Shown here piece by piece: positions 8,973 to 17,724 of a stretch of DNA of 64,000 bases (position 1 is its first letter; each line of letters begins with the position of its first letter). A model generated the notes under the pieces. It ran no database searches. It was given only the letters and a program-made list of their open reading frames with translations, and was not told where the DNA came from. Location of the stretch: positions 744,001 to 808,000 of the forward strand of contig NZ_JAGIOD010000001.1 of the NCBI RefSeq assembly GCF_017876545.1, given 5' to 3'. Source of the DNA: Brachybacterium sacelli. GTDB taxonomy: Bacteria > Actinomycetota > Actinomycetes > Actinomycetales > Dermabacteraceae. A program made the position numbers and the translations under genes.

Positions 8973-9704
8973 TCACTCTCTCGGGCCCCCCAACGCGTCC
9001 GCGAACTCGCGCAGGTGCCGGGTGAGGTAGCGACGGTCCGACTCCGCCCAGCCGATGGCGCGCTCGGCGTGGCCACGGCGTCCGGCCTCCCGTCGGGGGT
9101 CGTCGAGAACCGCCGTCTCGGCAGTGATGATGCTCTGCTGCGCCCTCCCGATGGCACCGAGCACGCCGTCAGCCGTCATCGTCGGGTCGTAGGCGTCGCG
9201 GAAGGCACGCAGCCGCGCGGCCTGCTCGGCAGCGGTGGTCCCGCCGTGGTCCCCGGCGCACCAGGTCCAGGCGGCGTAGCCGAAGTCGTCGAGGGGCTCA
9301 CCCACGCGGGAGGAGTCCCAGTCGATGAGGGCGACGGGCATCCCGTCGCGGCAGACCACATTGAAGGGGCCGGGGTCGCCGTGGAGCAGGGCCGTGGCGG
9401 AACCCGAGGCATCACGGCGCGTCGTGAGGTCATGGAGCTCGCGGAGGATTCCGCCCATCGCGGCGTACGACCGCTCGTCGCGCTGCACGGGATGCTCCGT
9501 GGTCTCCCCCTCGATGTACTCGAAGGTGTCACGCCTCTGGGCATCGATCCCGAAGTAGCGCGCGACATACGGGAAATCATGAGCGTTCAACCAGGTCACC
9601 GCGGCGGCGGCGAACTCGGACCTCGATCCTCTGGGGCGCCGCACGGTTCCCCCGACACGGACCACCCCCACCGTCGTGTTCCCACCTTCCAGCGGCACGT
9701 CCAT
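8973..9704 (-). CDS. APH-like phosphotransferase (aminoglycoside phosphotransferase fold)
   Basis: 243 residues. The catalytic loop LLHGDPGPFNVV (about residues 126-137) and the metal-binding segment VALIDWDSSRVGEPLDDFGY match the APH/choline-kinase fold. The N-lobe is short and starts VPLEGGNTTVGVVRVGGTVRR. Such proteins phosphorylate small hydroxylated molecules or act on unknown metabolites; a true resistance role cannot be claimed. It stands alone on the minus strand, 49 bases downstream of the amidohydrolase, and could share its transcript. Confidence 0.8.
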   Translation of the reverse strand: MDVPLEGGNTTVGVVRVGGTVRRPRGSRSEFAAAAVTWLNAHDFPYVARYFGIDAQRRDTFEYIEGETTEHPVQRDERSYAAMGGILRELHDLTTRRDASGSATALLHGDPGPFNVVCRDGMPVALIDWDSSRVGEPLDDFGYAAWTWCAGDHGGTTAAEQAARLRAFRDAYDPTMTADGVLGAIGRAQQSIITAETAVLDDPRREAGRRGHAERAIGWAESDRRYLTRHLREFADALGGPRE

Positions 9705-9753
9705 GGGGCCATCCTGCCCACCCGCACGCCCCCACGCTACGGCTTTTCCGGTC

Positions 9754-11019
9754 TCAATCGCGCTCGACGGGGCACCCGCCCTTCAGGATCGTCGTGAAGG
9801 CTTCGTCGGGGCGGGACAGCAGCGAGATGTCCGCGAGGGGGTCGCCGTCGACGAGCACGAGGTCGGCGACCGCCCCCTCCTCGACGACGCCGAACGTCCC
9901 GGGATAGGGGTTCCGCTCACCGGAGAGCTGGAGCAGCTCCGCGTTGTGCAGCGTCGCCTGCTGGAGCGCCTGCGCCGGGGTGTACCAGCGGGTGAGCTTC
10001 GCCAGCTGAGCGCCCTGCCGCGTGGCCAGTTTCGCGTCGAAGAGGGTGTCGGTGCCGAACGCGACCTTGATGCCGTGGTCGATGGCGAGCTGGTAAGCAC
10101 GGTCGGTGCCGGCGACCATCGCCAGCTGCTTGCGCTTGTTGGGCCCGGTCATCGGCACCGCGTCCTCGTCGTCCAGGAAGGGCTGCAGGCACCACCACAC
10201 GTCGTGCTCGGCCAGGAGCGCGGCGGTCTCCTCGTCGATGAGATGACCGTGCTCGATGCATCGCACCCCGGCCTCCACCGCCGTCCGGATCGCCCGGGGC
10301 GTGTACGCGTGCACGGTCACGTAGGTCCCCCAGTTCTCTGCGGCCGAGACCGCTGCTCGCATTTCGGTGACCGTGTACTGCGAGACGTCCAGCGGGTCGT
10401 AGTGGGAGGCCACCCCGCCGCCTGCCATGAGCTTCAGCTGCGAGGCGCCCTGTCGGAGCACTTCCCGGGAAGCGCGCAGCACCTCGGCCTCACCATCGGC
10501 GATCACGGCCGCACCGGCCGTCTCACTGTGGCTGAGGTGGCCGGACACGCCTCGGGGCACCTCGTGCGGCATGCGGAAGTCACCGTGCCCGCCGCTCTGC
10601 GAGATGAACGCTCCCGAGGGGTGGATGCGGGGGCCGGGCGTGATGCCGTCGTCGATCGCCTTCTTCAGCCCGTGCGTCGGCCCGCCCAGATCGCGGACCG
10701 TCGTGAATCCGCGCTGGAGAGCACTCCGGGCGCCCACGACGGCCGTGGCGAACAAGTACCCGGCATCGCCCGACATCGCCGCGCCCGGCGCGATCGAGGC
10801 GAAGGCGGCATGCCAGTGGGCGTCGATCAGGCCCGGGATCAAGGTTCTGCCGGTCCCGTCGATCACTGTCGCCGCAGCGGGGCCCGTCGGCCGTGCATCG
10901 CCCGGTGACTCGAGCGAACGGATCGTGCCCTCGGCGATCTCGACGTCGTACGGTCCGGTGTTCTGCCCCGCCCGGCTGTCGAAGACTGTGACGTTCTCGA
11001 TCCTGATCGTGCCGCTCAC
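9754..11019 (-). CDS. Metal-dependent amidohydrolase (prolidase/imidazolonepropionase-like)
   Basis: 421 residues from GTG 11019, with GGGAG six bases upstream. The metal site is well preserved: LIDAHWH (His68, His70), a Lys196 in QLKLMAGGG likely carboxylated as a metal bridge, His237 in TVHAYT, HGHLID near 258 and FGTDTLFD near 325. This is the pattern of the cytoplasmic Xaa-Pro dipeptidase-like branch of the amidohydrolase superfamily. No signal peptide is seen. The substrate, an amide or a cyclic imide, is unknown. A small palindrome TACTC-CC-GAGTA (11057-11068) lies in the upstream region. Confidence 0.85.
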   Translation of the reverse strand: MSGTIRIENVTVFDSRAGQNTGPYDVEIAEGTIRSLESPGDARPTGPAAATVIDGTGRTLIPGLIDAHWHAAFASIAPGAAMSGDAGYLFATAVVGARSALQRGFTTVRDLGGPTHGLKKAIDDGITPGPRIHPSGAFISQSGGHGDFRMPHEVPRGVSGHLSHSETAGAAVIADGEAEVLRASREVLRQGASQLKLMAGGGVASHYDPLDVSQYTVTEMRAAVSAAENWGTYVTVHAYTPRAIRTAVEAGVRCIEHGHLIDEETAALLAEHDVWWCLQPFLDDEDAVPMTGPNKRKQLAMVAGTDRAYQLAIDHGIKVAFGTDTLFDAKLATRQGAQLAKLTRWYTPAQALQQATLHNAELLQLSGERNPYPGTFGVVEEGAVADLVLVDGDPLADISLLSRPDEAFTTILKGGCPVERD

Positions 11020-11173
11020 TGTGAACTCCCGTCTCGTGACACTGCGTCCGGCACTCTACTCCCGAGTAATCAGTCAGGGTCGCCGGCGCCGGCGACCCGG
11101 GCCCGGTCGCCCTCCCCCAGGTTGCCGGCAAAATCCCTGGCCCCGCTCCGCGCGGTCGCGGAGGATGAGTGGC

Positions 11174-11704
11174 GTGCAGAACTGCGACGTGTTCCTCCGC
11201 CCGTGCACGGGCGCCGACCTGGCCGTGCTGGAGGCCTGGGCACCCACCGGCAACAGTCGGACCCATGCGATGAGGTTCTCTCACCAGGAGGCCGGGACCA
11301 GCACGTACTACCTGGCCGCCTGCCGGCAGGAGCCGGGCGCCATCGTCGGCACCTGCGAGCTCCGCTGGGACGGGTGCGCGGCGAGCGAGGTACCCCGATG
11401 CCCGGAGGCGAACGGGCTCCAGGTGTGGCCCCCAGTGCTCCAGTCCCACGGGATCGGGACGCAGATGCTCGGCCTGCTCGAGCACGGGGCCCGGGAGCGC
11501 GGTCATCACACGCTCGGTCTGGGCGTCGGTGACCCGCGGCCGAAGCGGCTCTACCTGCGGCTCGGCTACGTGGACACCGGTCAGGACTACCTCGACCGCT
11601 ATACCTGGATCGACGAGCACCACGAGGAGCATCACGTCGCCGATCGGGCCCGGTGGATGATGAAGCCGCTCACCGGCGGCCGGCTCGAGGCCGGTCGTCT
11701 CTGA
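11174..11704 (+). CDS. GNAT-family N-acetyltransferase
   Basis: I place the start at GTG 11174, nine bases after GGAGG (11160-11164). An ATG at 11165 directly abuts that site and is a poorer choice. The acetyl-CoA-binding loop is seen as SHGIGTQMLGLLEHGARERG, followed by LYLRLGYVDTG, the usual end of a GNAT domain. The C-terminus is rich in His and Glu. It is a single cytoplasmic enzyme gene transferring an acetyl group to an unknown amine, divergent from the amidohydrolase. Confidence 0.8.
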   Translation: MQNCDVFLRPCTGADLAVLEAWAPTGNSRTHAMRFSHQEAGTSTYYLAACRQEPGAIVGTCELRWDGCAASEVPRCPEANGLQVWPPVLQSHGIGTQMLGLLEHGARERGHHTLGLGVGDPRPKRLYLRLGYVDTGQDYLDRYTWIDEHHEEHHVADRARWMMKPLTGGRLEAGRL

Positions 11705-11738
11705 GGGGCCACCTCGAGCGCTGAGCGCGGAAAGTCCG

Positions 11739-11767
11739 TGGACTCGCACCGGGGACCGACGTAGCAT
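11739..11767 (+). promoter_or_regulatory. Promoter and structured leader of the ABC-2 exporter operon
   Basis: TGGACT (11739-11744), 17 bases, TAGCAT (11762-11767): four of six matches in each box. The start of translation is 11940, so the leader is about 165 bases. It contains a GC-rich hairpin CCCCTGC/GCGGGGG (11827-11833, 11846-11852), which could regulate expression. No known riboswitch was recognised. Confidence 0.4.
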
Positions 11768-11939
11768 CGACCCCGTGCATCTGATGACGCGAAGTAACGC
11801 GGGCCGCTAGGTCCGCCCCGTCCCACCCCCTGCCCACGGAGACGTGCGGGGGGCCGGATGATGCGCCGGCCGGCGGCAACGCTGGCATTTCTCCCGGTCA
11901 TCGCGGCACTGCCGCGCGCTCAGAGATCAAAGGCGCATC

Positions 11940-12968
11940 ATGCCCCCTGCTCGTCATCCCGTCACGTCCGAACCCGTCATCCGGGCCGAGTCCCTGTCGA
12001 AGTCCTACCGCCGCCACCACCAGGATCCTGGTATTCACGGTGCGCTGAGAGCCTTCGCGCACCGCCGCACCGAAGAACGCCTGGCGCTGGCCCCGCTCGA
12101 TCTCGAGGTCGCCCCCGGCGAGTTCGTGGGACTGCTGGGGCCCAACGGTGCCGGCAAGACCACCGTGGTCAAGCTGTGCTGCGGTCTCGTCCGCCCCACC
12201 GCCGGCACGGTGAGTGTGCTCGGGCACGAGCCCGCGCGGCGCCGCGCCGAGTTCCTGCAGTCGATCGCCGTGGTGTTCGGGCAGAAGTCGATGCTGTGGT
12301 GGGACGTTCCCACGGTCGACTCGATGCTCGTGCACAAGGCGATGTACGCCCTGGACGGGCCGACGTACCGCCGCCGCGTCGGCGAGCTCACCGAGGTCCT
12401 GTCGCTGTCCGAGGTGCTCGACGTCCCCGTGCGTCGCCTCAGCCTCGGCGAGCGCATGCGGTGCGAGCTCGCCCTGTCGCTGCTGCATTCTCCTCGCCTG
12501 CTGTTCGCCGACGAGCCGACCATCGGGCTCGACGTCACCGCGAAGCAGGCGCTGCGGGGGATGCTCGCGCGCACCAATGAAGCGCTCGGCACCACGGTGG
12601 TGCTGACCAGCCATGACATGGACGACGTGGAAGCGCTGTGCCGCCGGATCCTGCTCGTCTCCGGCGGGCATCTCACGTTCGACGGGGACGTCGCCGGGCT
12701 GCGGGCGCGGATCGCTCCCCGGCGGCTGATCCGCGCTGTGGTCGAGAATCCGCTGCGACCCGAGGATCTGCCGGCGGGGGCGCGGCTGCTCGATCCGCGC
12801 ACCATCGGCCTCGAGGCGTCGGAGGAGGAGCTCGAGGACGCCGTGGCCTCGGTCCTCGCCCTCGGCGGCCTCCGAGACCTGAGCGTGCAGGAGGTCGACC
12901 TGGAGGCGGTGATGGCTCGCGCGTACTCCGAGCAGGCCGGTGCGGGCGCGGAGCGGGGGCAGCGATGA
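11940..12968 (+). CDS. ABC-2 exporter ATP-binding protein
   Basis: 342 residues. Walker A is GPNGAGKTT (about residues 66-74), the signature is LSLGERMRCELA, and Walker B is LLFADEPTIGLD, followed by the H-loop VLTSHD. The Q-loop contains VVFGQKSMLWWD, typical of ATPases paired with ABC2_membrane_6 permeases. A C-terminal domain of about 100 residues follows. The stop overlaps the ATG of the first permease. With the next two genes it makes a complete exporter: one ATPase and two different membrane subunits. The cargo is unknown. Confidence 0.92.
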   Translation: MPPARHPVTSEPVIRAESLSKSYRRHHQDPGIHGALRAFAHRRTEERLALAPLDLEVAPGEFVGLLGPNGAGKTTVVKLCCGLVRPTAGTVSVLGHEPARRRAEFLQSIAVVFGQKSMLWWDVPTVDSMLVHKAMYALDGPTYRRRVGELTEVLSLSEVLDVPVRRLSLGERMRCELALSLLHSPRLLFADEPTIGLDVTAKQALRGMLARTNEALGTTVVLTSHDMDDVEALCRRILLVSGGHLTFDGDVAGLRARIAPRRLIRAVVENPLRPEDLPAGARLLDPRTIGLEASEEELEDAVASVLALGGLRDLSVQEVDLEAVMARAYSEQAGAGAERGQR

Positions 12969-13804
12969 GCTCGATGACCGCCGCGTCGCCGCGCCCGGTC
13001 GGGTCCTCTCGCACGCTGTTGGCCACCGGCCTGGCGCTGTTCGGGCGGGACCTCACGGTGACGCTGACGAATCGGGCCTGGGTGGTGCTGCTCCAGCTCG
13101 GGGCGGTCGCCCCGCCCGTCGTCTCCCTTCTGGTGTGGACCGGCGCGATCGCCCGCGGTGCGACCCCGCCGGTGCCTGCGGACCGGATCGTCACCTGGTT
13201 CGTGCTGGTCGCGGTGGTCTCCATGGTCACCTCGAGCTGGACGGCGTCCTTCCTCGCCGAGGACATCCGCACCGGCGGCCTCTCGATCTGGCTGGTGCGG
13301 CCGTGCCCGGCCCTCGCCCATCTCGTGGCCAACAATCTGGCGGAGAAGGCGGTGAAGCTCCTCGTCCTGCTGCCGATGGTCGCCGCGCTCGGGCTCGTGG
13401 TCCATCGGCAGGTGCGCCTGCCGGCGGATCCGGCCCTCTGGGCCGCGGCGCTGGCCGCCGTGATCTGCGCGGCGGTCCTCGGCTTCGTGCTCGATGTGCT
13501 CGTCGGCTGCCTGGCGTTCTGGTTCGAGGACGTCGAGGGCGTGCAGGGGATCGTGACCCTCGCCCAGCGGCTGCTGTCCGGGGCGGTCGTCCCGCTGATG
13601 CTGCTGCCGGCCGGGGTGCAGGACGCCGTGCGTTTCCAGCCCTTCCGTTTCACCCTCGCGTACCCGCTCGAGGTCCTCACCGGCTCCGGCACCGCCGAGC
13701 TCGCGGACTGGCTCGCGCTGCTGGGATGGACCGGTGCCGCGCTCGCGGTGCTCGCCCTGGTGTGGTCGCGGGGCGTGCGACGCTACGAGGCGGCCGGGGC
13801 ATGA
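12965..13804 (+). CDS. ABC-2 exporter permease (ABC2_membrane_6 type), first subunit
   Basis: 279 residues from ATG 12965 (ATGA overlap with the ATPase gene). About six membrane helices. The loop EDIRTGGLSIWLVRPCPAL matches the R(T/S)G.L...L.RP motif of the ABC2_membrane_6 (formerly DUF990) family, whose members come in pairs beside one ATPase. A hydrophobic C-terminus is followed by RGVRRYEAAGA. Its stop overlaps the start of the second permease. It is a membrane subunit of an export complex. Confidence 0.85.
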   Translation: MSSMTAASPRPVGSSRTLLATGLALFGRDLTVTLTNRAWVVLLQLGAVAPPVVSLLVWTGAIARGATPPVPADRIVTWFVLVAVVSMVTSSWTASFLAEDIRTGGLSIWLVRPCPALAHLVANNLAEKAVKLLVLLPMVAALGLVVHRQVRLPADPALWAAALAAVICAAVLGFVLDVLVGCLAFWFEDVEGVQGIVTLAQRLLSGAVVPLMLLPAGVQDAVRFQPFRFTLAYPLEVLTGSGTAELADWLALLGWTGAALAVLALVWSRGVRRYEAAGA

Positions 13805-14595
13805 TCGGCCGCCTCGCGTCGTGGTGGCTGGCGTGCTGGCGCCAAGCGATCAGCCGCGACCTGCAGTTCCGCACCCAGACGGTCCTCATCGCGCTCGGCG
13901 CCCTGGTGGACGTGGCGATCTCCCTGGTGCCCGCGCTGGTCCTCGCCCAGACCGCCCGGACCACAGCCAGCGGGTGGGACGAATCCACGGCCGTGCTGGT
14001 GGTGGGCCTGTTCACGATCGCGACCGCCGCACTGGACACCGTGCTCGGCCCGAATCTGCTGCGCCTGGACGCGGCAGTGCGCACCGGGGAGCTCGACCTC
14101 CTGCTGATCCGGCCGATCCCCGCGTTCCTCGCCCTGACCCTGCGCTGGGTGCGCCCCGCGGAGGCGACGCGGCTGCTGGTGGGAGTGGCGCTGGTGCTCG
14201 GTGCGCTGGGGACGGCCGGCGAGGTGCCGTCGATCGGCGGCGTCCTCGGCAGCCTGGTGCTCATGGTCCTCGGCGTCGTCGCGTGGTCGCTGTTCTGGGT
14301 CAACGCGAGCTTCCTGTCCTTCTGGTGGGCTTCGGCCGAGCCCGTGCAGGACATCATCGGTGCCCTGCGCGAGTCCGGGCAGTACCCGCGGGCGGCGTTC
14401 CGGCGCCTGCCGCTGCTCGGCTTCACGACGCTGGTGCCCTCACTGCTGCTGGCCACCCTGCCGGCGCAGGTGCTGCTGGGTGGTGACCTGGGCGGTCCTG
14501 TGCTCGGCGGGTCGATGGTGGCGGGGATCGGGAGCGCACTCACGGCCGTGCACTGGCGACTCGTGATCCGGCGCTACGACAGCGCGAGCAGCTGA
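13801..14595 (+). CDS. ABC-2 exporter permease (ABC2_membrane_6 type), second subunit
   Basis: 264 residues from ATG 13801, overlapping the previous stop. Six membrane helices are visible. The same loop motif occurs as VRTGELDLLLIRPIPAFL, and the protein ends WRLVIRRYDSASS, as is usual for the second member of such pairs. It lies 18 bases from the convergent rhamnosidase gene. It completes the exporter with the preceding ATPase and permease. Confidence 0.85.
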   Translation: MIGRLASWWLACWRQAISRDLQFRTQTVLIALGALVDVAISLVPALVLAQTARTTASGWDESTAVLVVGLFTIATAALDTVLGPNLLRLDAAVRTGELDLLLIRPIPAFLALTLRWVRPAEATRLLVGVALVLGALGTAGEVPSIGGVLGSLVLMVLGVVAWSLFWVNASFLSFWWASAEPVQDIIGALRESGQYPRAAFRRLPLLGFTTLVPSLLLATLPAQVLLGGDLGGPVLGGSMVAGIGSALTAVHWRLVIRRYDSASS

Positions 14596-14613
14596 GGTCG
14601 CGACGCAGCCGTC

Positions 14614-17082
14614 TCACACCTCGAAGCGGGAGGCTCCCGGACCGATCTCCCGCTCCACGGATCCGCACCGGACCCGGGCGGAGGTGTTCGCGGGGATCCG
14701 CACCTCGAGCAGCTGCTCCCCCTGGTCGTAGCGAATCCGGACGTCCCCGCGGATCGTCGGGACCGTGCCGTCCATGTAGGTGAGCGGACCGGGCTGCGGG
14801 GTGATCTCGAGCCGGGCGGCACCCGGAGCGACGGCGCGCACGCCGAGCACCCAGCGGGCGATGACGTTCACGGGCGCCGTGCCCCAGGCGTGGGAGCAGG
14901 TCATGTTCGGTTTGAGGGAGGGATCCCAGGCCTCCGGGACGATGCTCGCGCCCAGATCGTCGAGGAGATGCAACCAGCCCCGCCCCACGCGAGACGTCAT
15001 CAGTGCATGCGCCTCCTCGGCGCGGCCCAGGGTGAACAGTGCATCCAACAGGAACTGAGCGCCGTACACGCTCATGCGCATGCCGCGCCCGGCCAGGAAG
15101 TCCCCGAGCTCGTCGTGGCGATCCGGGGGTGCCAGGCCCAGGGCGACGGGGATCGCGCTCGCGTGCTGGGAGGCGTGCTCGGTGCCGAGGCCGTCGCGGT
15201 AGGTGCCGTCCTCGCGCACCAGGAGGGTCTCGATCCCCTCGCGCATCCGTGCCCCGAGCGCGGCGTGGTGGTCGGCCTCGCTGCGACGACCCAGCACCGT
15301 GCAGATCTTCGCGAGGGTCTCGTGCGCGGCGGCCTGGAAGGCATTCAGCACGGTGTTGGCGGAGGTGAACTCGAAGTCGTCGCGGCAGCTCTGCGGCCAG
15401 TCCACGAGGTCGGCGTCCCAGGCGCTCGACGGGCCGGGCTCCTTGTGGATCAGTCCGTCGGCCCGCAGGTGTCGGTCGTAGTTCGCGCGCCGCCACAGGT
15501 CGAGATCGGAGCGCAGCTGGGCGTCGTCCCCGGTGGCGAGGTAGTCCTCCCAGGCGGTCAGCACGGGCATGAGGTGGTACTCGGCGGGCCAGGTGGGCCG
15601 GCGGGTGAGGAACTCGGTGGAGGCGCGGGCCAGCGCATAGCTGCGCTCGCAAGCGTACTGGGAGCGCTGGTTGACATAGGCGTCACCCTCGTAGGGCCCG
15701 CGCTCGCGGGCGGGGGTGTCGAGATAGAGGTCCAGGGAGGTGGCCTCGATCGAGTACCGGCACAGCTCGTGGACGCGATCCAGATCCGGCTCGGACGAGT
15801 AGAACCTCCCCGTGTGCTGCGGGGCGCTGCGCAGGATCACGGGGGTGACCTGCAGCTCCTCGACCTGCCCATCGAGCAGGCACAGCTCGCCGTAGCGGAA
15901 GGCGCGATATCCCCAGTGCTCGACCGTCTGGGCGCCCTCGCGGAGGGTCCAGGTCTCCTCGTACACGTTCCCGGTGGGCAGCGAGGAGATCACCCGCCCA
16001 CCCGCATCGCGCTGCTCGCCCAGGCGCACCTCGACCCGGGTCCCGCTGCGGCCGGCGCACTCCACGCGCAGACCGCCGACGATCTCTCGTCCCAGGTCGA
16101 AGGACCAGATCCCGTACTCGAGCTCGAACAGATCCACTTTCTCGCCATGCACCTGCTCGAGGTTCACGGTCGCAGCAGCCGGCGGGTCGGGCAGGGGCGG
16201 GGCGGCGCTCGCCGGGGCCCAGCTGGAATCGTCGAACCCTGGCAGCGTCCATCCGACGGGCTCTTCGCGCAGGTCCCAGTCCTCGGCGGGGGCGAAGTAC
16301 CACCCGCCGCCGATGTTCCGATCCCCCGGCAGGAGCCGATCTCCCGGGAGGGCGCGCCAGGTCTCCGGAACGGTGACGTGCTCGAGCCGAGTGCCGTCCT
16401 CGAGGATCACGACGAGACGGGCCGCGAACTGACGACCCTCCTGAGCCCAGGCGAGGGCCGCGAGGGCGTTGGGACCGGGCCGCAACGCAGAGGTGACGTC
16501 ATGAGTGTGCAGACGAGGCCGGTGATCCGGGCTGCGCACGCTCCCGTGGCCGGTGACCTGCCCGTTGACCCACAGCTTGTAGACGTGCTGGCGCCCGCCG
16601 CGCGGGCCGGCCGCTCCACCAGGACCGCCCTCGGGCGAGAGACCGAGCGCCTCGACGAAGGCCGCCCGGATCGGGGCACGGGGAAGCGCGACCTCCGTGC
16701 GCAGCAGGGCCCAGGGTGCGGAGACGTCGGCCCATATCGGCGTGGCATCCCACCGGTCCGGGGCGCTCATGAAGGACGACGGACGGGACCAGTCCCCGGG
16801 TTCTGTGGTGCTGACCTGCACGCGCCACCAGTACGGGGTGGAGGGGCCCAGGGGCAGCCCCTCCACCAGCACCCCGGTCGATTCCGCGGAGAGGACCACG
16901 CCCGAGTCCCACAGCGGGGCATCGAACGCAGGGGCATCGGCGATCTGCAGGCGGTAGCTGCGCTGCAGGGCGTCCCCGACCATCGGCACGATCCAGGAGA
17001 ACCGTGCCGCCTCCCCGCGGACGCCCGACGCGCGCTCCTGGAGGTTCAGCAGAAGACCACTCGGGCGTGTCCTCACCGGCAT
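14614..17082 (-). CDS. GH78-type alpha-L-rhamnosidase
   Basis: 822 residues without a signal peptide, so probably cytoplasmic and acting on imported rhamnosides. Domain order fits GH78: an N-terminal fibronectin-like region (YRLQIADAP, TPYWWRVQVS), a carbohydrate-binding beta-sandwich (YKLWVNGQVTGHG, FDLGREIVGGL), the (alpha/alpha)6 barrel from about residue 420, and a C-terminal beta-domain ending ITPQPGPL and beyond. The catalytic region reads LYLDTPARERGPYEGD; the acidic residues there correspond to the general-acid segment of the family. It lies convergent to the exporter operon and divergent from the SnoaL-like gene, with a 35-base palindrome in between that may also control it. Confidence 0.85.
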   Translation of the reverse strand: MPVRTRPSGLLLNLQERASGVRGEAARFSWIVPMVGDALQRSYRLQIADAPAFDAPLWDSGVVLSAESTGVLVEGLPLGPSTPYWWRVQVSTTEPGDWSRPSSFMSAPDRWDATPIWADVSAPWALLRTEVALPRAPIRAAFVEALGLSPEGGPGGAAGPRGGRQHVYKLWVNGQVTGHGSVRSPDHRPRLHTHDVTSALRPGPNALAALAWAQEGRQFAARLVVILEDGTRLEHVTVPETWRALPGDRLLPGDRNIGGGWYFAPAEDWDLREEPVGWTLPGFDDSSWAPASAAPPLPDPPAAATVNLEQVHGEKVDLFELEYGIWSFDLGREIVGGLRVECAGRSGTRVEVRLGEQRDAGGRVISSLPTGNVYEETWTLREGAQTVEHWGYRAFRYGELCLLDGQVEELQVTPVILRSAPQHTGRFYSSEPDLDRVHELCRYSIEATSLDLYLDTPARERGPYEGDAYVNQRSQYACERSYALARASTEFLTRRPTWPAEYHLMPVLTAWEDYLATGDDAQLRSDLDLWRRANYDRHLRADGLIHKEPGPSSAWDADLVDWPQSCRDDFEFTSANTVLNAFQAAAHETLAKICTVLGRRSEADHHAALGARMREGIETLLVREDGTYRDGLGTEHASQHASAIPVALGLAPPDRHDELGDFLAGRGMRMSVYGAQFLLDALFTLGRAEEAHALMTSRVGRGWLHLLDDLGASIVPEAWDPSLKPNMTCSHAWGTAPVNVIARWVLGVRAVAPGAARLEITPQPGPLTYMDGTVPTIRGDVRIRYDQGEQLLEVRIPANTSARVRCGSVEREIGPGASRFEV

Positions 17083-17158
17083 CGGGCGCCGCCCCTTCGC
17101 TCGTCATGAAACGACTCAGGAAGGCTAGCAGGCGGCCGCCTCCCGCCCTGCTCACACA

Positions 17159-17195
17159 TGTAGTCATTGACAACACTGTTGGCGATGTCTACATT
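17159..17195 (+). promoter_or_regulatory. Promoter embedded in a 35-base imperfect palindrome
   Basis: TTGACA (17167-17172), 17 bases, TACATT (17190-17195) forms a plus-strand promoter for the SnoaL-like gene. It lies almost wholly inside a palindrome at 17159-17193, centred on 17176 (core CAACA-C-TGTTG), in which 14 of 17 arm positions pair. A repressor bound here would block RNA polymerase. The site also lies between divergent genes, so the rhamnosidase may be co-regulated. Confidence 0.6.
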
Positions 17196-17243
17196 GGTTT
17201 TCCGTTGTCATCCTCGAGCACACGCCCGACGAAGGAGGCTCCT

Positions 17244-17714
17244 ATGAGCTCAGAGACCGATCGCGCGGAGATCATCGAACTCTTCGGCAGGTACGCCGAT
17301 ATCGCAGACATGAAGAGTTTCGAGGAGCTGCCCCGCCTCGTCCACACCGACCCCATCACCCTCGACTTCGAGTCCGTCGCCGGGATCCCTCCCATGCAGG
17401 CCCCGCTGGATGACTACGTCGAGGTCCTCCGGGTGTCCTTCGAGCCATTCCTCGCGACGCACCACGCCATCACGGGCCATGTCGTCGACATCGACGGCGA
17501 CCACGCGACGGCGCACGCCCACGTGCGCGCCGAGCACTGGACGGCGAACGAGAACGTCGGCGACGAGTCGAACCGTTGGCTGGTCGTCGGCTTCTACGAC
17601 AATCGCGCGGTGCGCACCGAGGTCGGCTGGCGGTTCAGCCACGTCACGCTCACCGCCACCTACCAGGAGAACGCGCACCTGCTCACGCGCGGTGTCGACG
17701 AGGGCCATCACTAG
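17244..17714 (+). CDS. SnoaL-like/NTF2-fold protein
   Basis: 156 residues from ATG 17244, with AAGGAGG five bases upstream. Its pattern matches the SnoaL/NTF2 cone fold: an N-terminal helix EIIELFGRYADIADMKSFEE, then strands with HHAITGHVVDIDGDHATAHA and a C-terminal GWRFSHVTL. Such proteins are cytoplasmic and act as small cyclases, isomerases, dehydratases or binding proteins. It is expressed from the strong palindromic promoter just upstream. The substrate is unknown. The HAD gene follows after ten bases but has its own leaderless promoter. Confidence 0.75.
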   Translation: MSSETDRAEIIELFGRYADIADMKSFEELPRLVHTDPITLDFESVAGIPPMQAPLDDYVEVLRVSFEPFLATHHAITGHVVDIDGDHATAHAHVRAEHWTANENVGDESNRWLVVGFYDNRAVRTEVGWRFSHVTLTATYQENAHLLTRGVDEGHH

Positions 17715-17724
17715 GCTCGAGCCC

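Noticed and set aside
14890-17109. Plus-strand frame of 739 codons opposite the rhamnosidase
   Set aside because: No recognisable motif; GH78 motifs on the minus strand are unambiguous.
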